The notes under the pieces are model-generated. The model did not search any database and was not told the DNA's origin. It saw only the letters and a program-made list of their open reading frames with translations. A program made the translations under genes and the position numbers. This document shows positions 14,727 to 20,203 of a stretch of DNA of 20,203 bases, piece by piece. Where the stretch lies: positions 1 to 20,203 of the forward strand of contig JADGIB010000026.1 of assembly GCA_019683665.1 (NCBI GenBank). The letters are read 5' to 3'. This stretch comes from Solirubrobacteraceae bacterium. Its GTDB lineage: Bacteria > Actinomycetota > Thermoleophilia > Solirubrobacterales > Solirubrobacteraceae. Numbering within the stretch: the stretch's first letter is position 1; every line of letters starts with the position of its first letter.

Positions 14727-14732
14727 TAGCCT
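14727..14732 (+). promoter_or_regulatory. Putative -10 element of tRNA-Val
   Basis: TAGCCT, 9 bp before the tRNA 5' end, identical to the hexamer in front of the binding-protein gene. Confidence 0.45.
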
Positions 14733-14741
14733 GTCGCGAGC

Positions 14742-14815
14742 GGGCGGTTAGCTCAGTTGGCCAGAGCGCCTGCCTTACAAGCAGGAGGTCACAGGTTCGA
14801 GCCCTGTACCGCCCA
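14742..14815 (+). tRNA. tRNA-Val (anticodon UAC)
   Basis: A 74-nt cloverleaf. Acceptor GGGCGGT pairs with ACCGCCC, the D-arm is AGCTCAGTTGGCCAGAGC, the anticodon stem CCTGC/GCAGG encloses CTTACAA (UAC), and the T-arm is ACAGGTTCGAGCCCTGT. Discriminator A, no encoded CCA. Only 2 bp separate it from the stop codon of the convergent hydrolase gene. Confidence 0.97.
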
Positions 14816-14817
14816 TC

Positions 14818-15759
14818 TCACCGCCCGGCGAATCGCGCGACCTCCGCGGCGAAACGCTCCGCGTCCTGGAACATCATGCCGTGCGCGGCGCCCTCGTAGA
14901 CCGACAGCCGGGCGCCGGGGATGCGCCGCGCCAGGCGCCGGGCGTTGGCGGCCGGCACGGCCGGGTCGAGCGCGCCGTTCGTGATCAGCGTCGGCACGCG
15001 GATGCGCTCGAGCCGCTTCCAGACGCGGTCGCTGCGCAGGAACGCCTGCTCCGCGGCGGCCTGGCGGTCGAGCGTCTGCTGGGACACGGTCTCCTGCTCC
15101 GTCGCCAGGTACGCCTGGATGAACCGGGCCTGCGCCGCCTGCCCGGCGGGCGTCCCGGGGAACATGATGTCGAGCGCCGCCTGCACGTTCTGCGGGTCGG
15201 CCAGCGCCTTGATCAGCCCGGGCGGCGGCGGGATCGTGTGCCGGCTGCCGGCGTCGCCGCCGGAGGTGACGATCCGCCCGATCCGCCCGATCCGCAGCGC
15301 GCCCATCGTCAGCGCGATCTCGCCGCCCATCGACCAGCCGACGACGGTCGGGCGGCGCAGGCCGAGCGCCTCGATGAGCGCCGCCGTGTCACGGGCCATG
15401 AGCGGGACGCTGAGGCGCACCGACGGGTCGTCGGTCGTGTAGCCGACGCCGCGGTTGTCGAAGATCGTCACCCGGAAGCGCTCGGCCAGCGGCGCGAGCA
15501 TGTACGGCATCCACAGGCTCATCGGCGCGGTGTCGCCGGTGATGAGCAGCAGGTCGGGGCCGCGGCCGAACCGGCGGTAGCCGATCTGGATCCCGTTCGC
15601 GGGGACGCGGTGGACGGGGCCGAGGAACGCGGCGTCGCCCGTGAGCGCCGAGCCGGGGACGACCTGGGGGGTGGGGCGCGCGGCGCTCGCCGGCGCGGCC
15701 GACCCCAGGGCGGTCACGGCCGCCGCGGCGAGGACGGCGAGCAGGAAGCGGACGGACAC
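14818..15759 (-). CDS. Exported alpha/beta-fold hydrolase
   Basis: The product from the GTG at 15759 has 313 residues. It starts with a signal peptide (SVRFLLAVLAAAAVTALG, predicted cut after PASA), so the enzyme acts outside the cytoplasmic membrane. The alpha/beta hydrolase fold shows the nucleophile elbow GWSMGG (Ser143), the oxyanion region near RFGRGPDLLLITG, the acid in GALDPAVP (Asp265), and the His in GAAHGMMF (His293). The full triad is therefore present. DNRGVGYT is the usual turn before the cap. The substrate is unknown; the fold covers esterases, epoxide hydrolases and lactonases. A GTG at 15786 would add nine residues; the shorter form gives a standard signal peptide, but the choice is uncertain. 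The next gene upstream on the same strand ends 64 bp away. Confidence 0.87.
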   Translation of the reverse strand: MSVRFLLAVLAAAAVTALGSAAPASAARPTPQVVPGSALTGDAAFLGPVHRVPANGIQIGYRRFGRGPDLLLITGDTAPMSLWMPYMLAPLAERFRVTIFDNRGVGYTTDDPSVRLSVPLMARDTAALIEALGLRRPTVVGWSMGGEIALTMGALRIGRIGRIVTSGGDAGSRHTIPPPPGLIKALADPQNVQAALDIMFPGTPAGQAAQARFIQAYLATEQETVSQQTLDRQAAAEQAFLRSDRVWKRLERIRVPTLITNGALDPAVPAANARRLARRIPGARLSVYEGAAHGMMFQDAERFAAEVARFAGR

Positions 15760-15823
15760 CCCCGCAATGGTGCCCGATGGGCGCACCGCGCGACGCCGGC
15801 AGGGCCGGCCGCGACCGCCCGCG

Positions 15824-18133
15824 TCAGCCGGCGACCGGCCGCTCCGGACGCGGCGCCGGGCGCGGCATCGTCGCGCCGACGCTCGCCGCGACCTCGACGA
15901 CCCGCGGGTCGAAGCGGCCGCCGGCCGCCTCGCGCAGCTCGTGGAGGGCGTGCTCGGGGGAGCGCGGCTCGGCCTCGTCGGTCGTCATCTCCGACCACGC
16001 GCGGGCGACGGCGATGATGCGGCTGGCGAGCGGGATGCGCTCCTCCGCCAGCCCGTGGGGGACCCCGCCGCCGTCCCAGCGCTCGCCGTGGAAGCGCACG
16101 ATCGCCGCCACGGTCTGCAGCCCCGGGATCTCGGCCAGCAGCTCGCAGCCCCAGACCGGGTGCATCCGGGCCAGGCGGGGGTCGTCGCCGGACGTCGCGG
16201 CGCGGACCGACGCGCTGGGGACGCGCAGCATCCCGACGTCGTGCAGGCGCGCGGCGAGCGCGAGCTCGGCGTGCAGGCGCGGGTCCTCCGGCAGCAGGCG
16301 GCGGCCGAGCCGGGCCGCGAAGCCCACGGTCGTCGCGATCCGCAGGTGCTCGTCGGGGTCGCGGGCGTCGAGCGCCGCCCGCACGCCGCGCAGCTGCGCG
16401 CGGACGTCCTCGAGCTCGTCGGGGCCGCCGGGGCGGGCGATCGCCGACGCGACGAGCTCGGCCAGCGCGCCGACGAGCTCGAGGTCGCGGTCGTCGAAGC
16501 GGCGCTCGGCGTCGCGCGTGCCGATCGACAGCGAGCCGCGCACCGCGTGGCGGACGACGACCGGCGCGGCGGCCCCGGCCCGCAGGCCCGCGGCCGCCTT
16601 CGGCCCGATCCGCGACGACAGCAGCGAGTAGTCGGACACCGACACCGGCTCGCCGCCGGCGAGCACCATCCCGGCCACCCCGGCGTCGGCGGGCCAGCGC
16701 CGCCCGCGCAGGTCCACGCCGGACTGGCCGGCGGTGACGAGGCTGTCGGGGTCGTCGGGGGCGCGCACGAGCACCACGGCCATCTCGACGTCGAGCACCT
16801 CGCACGCGAGGCGGCAGAGGCGGTCGAGGTCGGCCCGCCCGAGGTCGCGCAGGTCCTCGCGCCAGGCGCGGCTGAACCGCGCGTCGCGGGCGCGCGGGGC
16901 CGCCGCGGCGGCGTCGAGCGGCTCGGACGCCGTCTCGGCCTCCGTCGCCCCGGGGCCCTCCGGCGCGTCCGGCGCGTCCGGCTCATCCGTCGCGGCCGGG
17001 GCCGGCGCGGCGGGTGGGTCGACGGCTGGCGGCGTCTCGGGGCCCGCCCGGCGGCCGGCGAGCCGGCGCACGATGAGCAGGAACCCGATCGGCACGAGGA
17101 TCCAGATCGCGACCGCCATCAGCAGCGACCACGGGATCGACGCGACCGGGCCGCCGCCGCCCTCCTCGTCGGTGAACGCCCGCAGGACCGCCTCGGCCGG
17201 GCGGTCGCGCGCCGTGTACGCGTCGCCGACCGCGTCGCGCGGGTCGGCCGGCCAGTCCCACCACCAGATCGCGGCCAGCCGCTCGGAGTCGCGCCAGGCG
17301 TCGAGCGCGGCCTCGTAGGCGACGGCCTGGGCGCCGGGGTCGTACGGGCCGGGGCTCGCGCCGGCGCCCGACGGGTCGACGGCGGCGTCGGGGCGCGCCG
17401 CGTAGCCGATCTCGGTCAGCGCGAGCGGGCGGTCCCAGCGGTCGCTGAGGCGCTCCAGCCGCCGCACGATCGGACGCCACGCCGCGCGCAGCTGCGCCGC
17501 GGTCGCCCCGGGCGCGCTCGCCAGCGGGTAGTAGGCGTCGACGCCGATCGCGTCGAGCGCGTCCCAGAAGCGCACCTGGCCGACCTCGTCCCAGTTCGCC
17601 GCGTACGTGAGCGCGCCGTCGAAGCGCGACCGGGCGCGGGCGACGACCTCCCGGAAGGCGTCCTGGTCGCCCGACATCGAGCGCAGCTCGGTCCCGACGA
17701 CGAGGATCTCCGCCCCGGCGCGCGCGGCGAGGTCCGCGTAGCGCTCGACCATCCGCGTGTACGCCGCCCACCACGCGGCCCGGTCGGCCGGGGCGATCTC
17801 GCCCCGGAACGTGCCGTCGCGGACGTCGACGTGCGGCTTCAGCGCGACCCGCAGCCCGCGCCCGCGCGCCTCGCGGATCATCCGCTCGACCGAGTCGTCG
17901 GACGGCGTCAGCCCGGGGTCGGGGGCGACGGTCGAGGACCGGGCGTCGTCCATGTACCAGGTGACGACGACCGCGGCGTCGTCCATCCCCGTGTCGCGGA
18001 GTCGGTCCAGCGCCCGCTCGGCGACCGGGGTTCGGTACGCCTCCGGCTGGTAGGCGGTGACGTTCGCTCCGAGGGTCGGACCCGAGCCGGCGGCGAGGAC
18101 CGCCGCCGCCAGCGCTCCAACCCCTAAGCCCAT
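15824..18133 (-). CDS. GH113-like glycoside hydrolase - TM - GAF - HD-GYP-like fusion protein
   Basis: The 769-residue product has an unusual layout. Residues 1-22 are a signal or anchor segment. Residues about 23-320 form a TIM barrel of GH113 type: VVVTWYMDDA, LRVALKPHVDVRDG, then Glu149 in VGTELRSM and Glu241 in ALTEIGYAAR as acid/base and nucleophile candidates, with LTYAANWDEV and FWDALDAIGVDAYYPL between. A helix at about 334-352 is followed by basic residues, placing the rest in the cytoplasm. After a 60-residue Pro/Ala/Glu linker come a GAF domain (about 414-566) and an HD-GYP-like domain (about 590-760). The latter keeps LHDVG (His631, Asp632) and the downstream MHP His, but has Met635, Gly683, Val691 and Arg711 at positions usually Lys, His, Tyr and Asp. 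GH113 members cleave beta-mannans. I infer a transmembrane sugar receptor or tethered glycosidase signalling inward. A TTG at 18172 is a less likely start. Confidence 0.88.
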   Translation of the reverse strand: MGLGVGALAAAVLAAGSGPTLGANVTAYQPEAYRTPVAERALDRLRDTGMDDAAVVVTWYMDDARSSTVAPDPGLTPSDDSVERMIREARGRGLRVALKPHVDVRDGTFRGEIAPADRAAWWAAYTRMVERYADLAARAGAEILVVGTELRSMSGDQDAFREVVARARSRFDGALTYAANWDEVGQVRFWDALDAIGVDAYYPLASAPGATAAQLRAAWRPIVRRLERLSDRWDRPLALTEIGYAARPDAAVDPSGAGASPGPYDPGAQAVAYEAALDAWRDSERLAAIWWWDWPADPRDAVGDAYTARDRPAEAVLRAFTDEEGGGGPVASIPWSLLMAVAIWILVPIGFLLIVRRLAGRRAGPETPPAVDPPAAPAPAATDEPDAPDAPEGPGATEAETASEPLDAAAAAPRARDARFSRAWREDLRDLGRADLDRLCRLACEVLDVEMAVVLVRAPDDPDSLVTAGQSGVDLRGRRWPADAGVAGMVLAGGEPVSVSDYSLLSSRIGPKAAAGLRAGAAAPVVVRHAVRGSLSIGTRDAERRFDDRDLELVGALAELVASAIARPGGPDELEDVRAQLRGVRAALDARDPDEHLRIATTVGFAARLGRRLLPEDPRLHAELALAARLHDVGMLRVPSASVRAATSGDDPRLARMHPVWGCELLAEIPGLQTVAAIVRFHGERWDGGGVPHGLAEERIPLASRIIAVARAWSEMTTDEAEPRSPEHALHELREAAGGRFDPRVVEVAASVGATMPRPAPRPERPVAG

Positions 18134-18140
18134 GGACGCC

Positions 18141-18146
18141 GTTGTA
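18141..18146 (-). promoter_or_regulatory. Putative -10 element of the GH113/HD-GYP gene
   Basis: Minus-strand TACAAC, 7 bp before the ATG at 18133. It deviates at the last base from the TANNNT pattern of the other genes. With the hairpin behind TetR it suggests that this gene has its own promoter. Confidence 0.35.
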
Positions 18147-18158
18147 CCCGGAACGGCG

Positions 18159-18178
18159 GCGGGATGCTGCAATCCCGC
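18159..18178. promoter_or_regulatory. Inverted repeat upstream of the GH113/HD-GYP gene
   Basis: GCGGGAT and ATCCCGC form a perfect 7-bp inverted repeat with a 6-nt spacer. It lies where the -35 region would be for the TACAAC element at 18141-18146. It may be an operator, for example for the adjacent TetR protein, or an RNA hairpin on the TetR read-through transcript. Confidence 0.4.
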
Positions 18179-18211
18179 GCTCGCGGCCCGGAGCGCATGG
18201 ACGGACGTACG

Positions 18212-18237
18212 GCCGCCGCGCCCGCGGCGCGGGCGGC
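18212..18237 (-). terminator. Hairpin behind the TetR gene
   Basis: An 11-bp GC stem with one bulged base and a 3-nt loop starts one base after the TetR stop codon. No U-tract follows. It is a plausible terminator or attenuator between the regulator and the fusion gene. Confidence 0.45.
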
Positions 18238-18238
18238 G

Positions 18239-18937
18239 TCAGGCGCCCGGCCGCTCGGCCACCGCCCGGCTCGCCTCGACCGGGCCGACGAACGGCACGA
18301 GCGACCAGAACACGAGCTGGTCCAGCAGCTCCGGCACGCGATGGGCCTCGTCGCGCATCACCCGGGCGCTGATCGTCTCGAGGATGCCGCCGACGAGCGT
18401 CTCGGTCACCGTGCCCGGGATCGCCGCCCCGGCCGGCGCGAGCTCCCGCGCCAGCTCGAAGAACTGCTCGAACGGCCGCAGCGACGCCTCGCGCCGGCGC
18501 ACCCCCTCCGGCCCGACGGCGAGGACCTCGATGAGCGCCGCCCGCGCGATCCGCGGGTTCTCGGCGACCGTGCGCAGGAACAGGTCCAGGCCGGCGCGGA
18601 CCGCGTCCTGCCAGTGCTCGTGGCCCAGGAGCGCGCCCTCGACCGCCTCGGTGAGCATTCGCGCGACGTGGTCGTAGGCCTGCAGGTAGCAGTCCTCCTT
18701 GTCGGCGAAGTGCTCGTAGAAGGTGCGGCGCGAGACGCCCGCGCGGGCGAGCACGTCGGCGACGCTCGTCGCGATGTAGCCCTGCTCGCCGACCGCGTCG
18801 AGCATCGCGCCCATGAGCCGCGAGCGCTGCTGGCGGGCGACCTCCTCGACCGAGATGCGGTGACGGCCGGGCGGGAGCCGTTTGAGGTCCTCGAAGAAGA
18901 CCGGGACGGGTGCGGGGATCGACGCGTCGCTCACCAT
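18239..18937 (-). CDS. TetR/AcrR-family transcriptional regulator
   Basis: The 232-residue product has an N-terminal helix-turn-helix of TetR type: LMGAMLDAVGEQGYIATSVADVLARAGVSRRTFYEHFADKEDCYLQAY at about residues 41-88, with the recognition helix around SRRTFYEHF. A helical ligand-binding domain follows. About 35 residues precede the DNA-binding domain, including the motif LPPGRHRISVEEVARQQR seen in many actinobacterial members. The ligand is unknown. The start at 18937 is chosen because a TAGGAT -10 element and an inverted repeat lie directly upstream. An upstream in-frame ATG at 19039 would swallow that promoter. It lies upstream of the GH113/HD-GYP gene on the same strand, 105 bp away, and may control it. 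Confidence 0.93.
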   Translation of the reverse strand: MVSDASIPAPVPVFFEDLKRLPPGRHRISVEEVARQQRSRLMGAMLDAVGEQGYIATSVADVLARAGVSRRTFYEHFADKEDCYLQAYDHVARMLTEAVEGALLGHEHWQDAVRAGLDLFLRTVAENPRIARAALIEVLAVGPEGVRRREASLRPFEQFFELARELAPAGAAIPGTVTETLVGGILETISARVMRDEAHRVPELLDQLVFWSLVPFVGPVEASRAVAERPGA

Positions 18938-18965
18938 CGCGGTGGACGGACTGCGGAACCGCGAT
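18936..18965. promoter_or_regulatory. Inverted repeat over the TetR start, probable autoregulatory operator
   Basis: ATCGCGGT at 18936-18943 and ACCGCGAT at 18958-18965 form a perfect 8-bp inverted repeat separated by 14 bp. One arm overlaps the start codon of the TetR gene, and the other overlaps the end of its TAGGAT -10 element. A protein bound here would block transcription initiation, as TetR proteins commonly do at their own promoters. Confidence 0.5.
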
Positions 18966-18969
18966 CCTA
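18964..18969 (-). promoter_or_regulatory. Putative -10 element of the TetR gene
   Basis: Minus-strand TAGGAT, 26 bp upstream of the ATG at 18937, giving a leader of about 20 nt. This is the only protein gene here with a hexamer at a leadered distance, and the extra space is filled by the inverted repeat. Confidence 0.4.
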
Positions 18970-19082
18970 CCGGCCGGTCCGGGCCCGCTGAGGGGGCCGG
19001 CGGCGCGGGTAAGGGGTCGGGGCCGCCGATGCGCTCCATCCTCCCGATGTGCGGCGGGGGCCTTACGCCCAGGATGGACCCC

Positions 19083-19244
19083 ATGCATCCGAGCCTCTCC
19101 CCCACCGTCGCCGACCTCCTCGCCGACCGGGCGCGCCACGCCCGGCCGCGCCCGCGCCTCGAGCGCCGTCCCCGCCGCCGCCTGCGGCTCGCCTGGTCGC
19201 GCCGGCGCGCGACAGCGCCCGCGCGCCGCGTCGCCCCGACGTGA
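19083..19244 (+). CDS. Small Arg-rich protein, 53 aa
   Basis: The ORF encodes MHPSLSPTVADLLADRARHA followed by a tail in which roughly every second residue is Arg. AGGA lies 8 bases before the ATG; an in-frame ATG at 19074 is an alternative start. Short proteins that open with M-x-P and carry an L-A/D-x-R-rich helix are common orphan ORFs in actinobacterial genomes, often near regulators. I recall that pattern but cannot name a family. The very high GC content makes chance ORFs likely, so this is tentative. It is divergent from TetR and lies 26 bp before the ATPase gene on the same strand. Confidence 0.45.
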   Translation: MHPSLSPTVADLLADRARHARPRPRLERRPRRRLRLAWSRRRATAPARRVAPT

Positions 19245-19270
19245 GCGGCCCGACCTGCGAAGCTGGGCGC

Positions 19271-20203
19271 GTGGCCCGCCGCGTGTCCAGCCGCCGGTTC
19301 GTCGGGCGCGAGTCGCAGCTCGCCGAGCTGGAGCGCGTGCTGCGCGAGGCGGCCGCCGGGCGCGGCTGGCTGGCGCTGGTCGCCGGCGAGTCCGGCGTCG
19401 GCACGACCCGCCTCGTCGACGAGCACGCCGCCCGCGCCCGCGCCGCCGGCGCGCGCGTCCTGCGCGGCGACTGCGTCGAGCTGACCGAGGGCGAGCTGCC
19501 GTACGCGCCGCTGATCGGCGCGCTGCGCCCGCTCACCCGCGCCGGCGACCCGGCGCTGGAGGCCGTCCGCGCCGAGCTCGCCCGCCCGGCCGGCGAGCAG
19601 CGCGCCGACCAGGGACGCTTCTTCGAGCTGCTGCTCGACGCGCTCGACCGGCTCGCCGGCGAGGCGCCGCTCGTCCTCGTCCTCGAGGACATCCACTGGG
19701 CCGACCGCTCGACCCGCGACTTCCTCGCCTTCGCCGCGCGCAACCTCGGGCGCGAGCGCGTCGTGCTCGTCGCGACGTACCGCACCGACGAGCTCCACCG
19801 CCGCCACCCGCTGCGGCCGCTGCTGCCCGAGCTGCGGCGGCTCGAGCGCACGACGCTCGTCGAGGTCGAGCGCCTCTCGCGCGACGAGGTCGCCGTCCTG
19901 CTCGAGGACATCCTCGGCGGCGCCCCCGACGCGGGGCTCGTCGACCGCCTCTACCGCCGCTGCGAGGGCAACCCGCTGTTCGCCGAGGAGCTCATCGCCG
20001 CCGGCCCCGGCGGCGAGGCCGAGCTGCCGCCGACCCTGCGCGACGCGCTCATGGTCCGCGTCGAGGGGCTGGCCGAGCCGACCCAGGAGGTGCTGCGCGC
20101 GGTCGCCGCCGCCGCCCGCGCCGACGAGACGCTCCTGGCCGACGTCACCGGCCTCGCGCCCGAGGTCCTGCGCCCGGCCCTGCGCGAGGCGATCGCCCAC
20201 CAC
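19271..20203 (+). CDS. Large ATPase of the LuxR/AAA regulator type, N-terminal part (runs off the window)
   Basis: The first 311 codons are present and the gene continues past the window. It opens FVGRESQLAELERVLREA, the usual start of the AAA16 ATPase module found in LAL-type LuxR regulators and adenylate-cyclase-like regulators. Walker A is GESGVGTT at 39-46: the invariant Lys is Thr45. Walker B is intact as LVLEDIHWAD with Asp140, and RVVLVATYRTDEL is sensor 1. CEGNPLFAEELI near residue 235 and the LPPTLRDALMVRVEGL helix that follows are typical of the STAND-like arrangement. The C-terminal effector, such as a LuxR helix-turn-helix, is not visible. The GTG start is supported only by a weak GAAGCT hexamer 6 bp upstream. 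Confidence 0.85.
   Translation, partial: MARRVSSRRFVGRESQLAELERVLREAAAGRGWLALVAGESGVGTTRLVDEHAARARAAGARVLRGDCVELTEGELPYAPLIGALRPLTRAGDPALEAVRAELARPAGEQRADQGRFFELLLDALDRLAGEAPLVLVLEDIHWADRSTRDFLAFAARNLGRERVVLVATYRTDELHRRHPLRPLLPELRRLERTTLVEVERLSRDEVAVLLEDILGGAPDAGLVDRLYRRCEGNPLFAEELIAAGPGGEAELPPTLRDALMVRVEGLAEPTQEVLRAVAAAARADETLLADVTGLAPEVLRPALREAIAHH

Noticed and set aside
15266..15296. Triplicated 9-bp unit (gatccgccc) in the hydrolase gene
   Set aside because: It encodes a short RIG repeat in a surface region and keeps the frame. It looks like simple replication slippage rather than a functional array.
18134..18172. TTG start for the GH113/HD-GYP gene at 18172
   Set aside because: The ATG at 18133 is preceded at 7 bp by a -10-like hexamer and directly opens a signal segment. 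The longer form adds 13 residues containing no signal features and overlaps the inverted repeat.
18938..20203. Upstream extension of the TetR frame through the ATPase region on the minus strand
   Set aside because: The extension is antisense to a clear ATPase domain and lacks any motif. The TetR domain starts properly at 18937 behind a -10 element.
1..20203. CRISPR arrays, insertion sequences, prophage genes
   Set aside because: I saw no regularly spaced repeats, no transposase or integrase motifs and no change in base composition anywhere in the window.

Overview
The window is very GC-rich DNA with dense, nearly gap-free genes and almost only G or C at third codon positions. Gene content, a cluster of genes that appear to be transcribed without leaders, an iron-sulfur type PurF, actinobacterial-style tRNAs without encoded CCA, and a LexA-like palindrome of the Gram-positive type all point to an actinobacterium. 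A member of Thermoleophilia (Solirubrobacterales-like) is my best guess. That placement is inference from gene style, not from a marker tree.

Region 1 (1-6640, + strand) is a de novo purine cluster: purF, a GNAT acetyltransferase, recQ, purN and purH. A 54-residue coiled-coil protein is encoded on the opposite strand between purN and purH; its stop codon shares a CTAG with the purN stop. PurF catalyses the first committed step of IMP synthesis, PurN the first formyl transfer, and PurH the last two steps. recQ and the acetyltransferase are passengers. A long hairpin at 6611-6640 closes the cluster.

Region 2 (6656-11209, - strand) is a cell-envelope cassette read from right to left: two polytopic GT-C-like membrane proteins and a FAD-dependent oxidoreductase of the UDP-galactopyranose mutase/amine oxidase type.

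Region 3 (11268-14815) mixes small genes and tRNAs: a VOC-fold protein, tRNA-Lys(UUU) followed 11 nt later by a zinc-ribbon/HNH protein, tRNA-Glu(UUC), a short-chain dehydrogenase lacking the Tyr/Lys catalytic pair, an orphan LivK-type binding protein transcribed divergently from it across 29 bp, a small membrane protein, and tRNA-Val(UAC). A LexA-box-like palindrome lies just upstream of the tRNA-Lys/HNH pair.

Region 4 (14818-20203) holds an exported alpha/beta hydrolase, then the most unusual gene of the window: a 769-residue protein that joins an extracytoplasmic GH113-like glycoside hydrolase domain to a transmembrane helix, a GAF domain and a divergent HD-GYP domain. Upstream on the same strand is a TetR regulator with an inverted repeat across its start. 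Divergent from it are a 53-residue Arg-rich ORF and the N-terminal part of a large ATPase (LuxR/AAA type) whose Walker A lysine is a threonine; that gene runs off the window.

A TANNNT hexamer sits 6-10 bp before the start codon of nearly every gene that opens a transcription unit, and 9-13 bp before each tRNA. This indicates widespread leaderless transcription. Genes inside operons instead show a Shine-Dalgarno sequence or a start/stop overlap.
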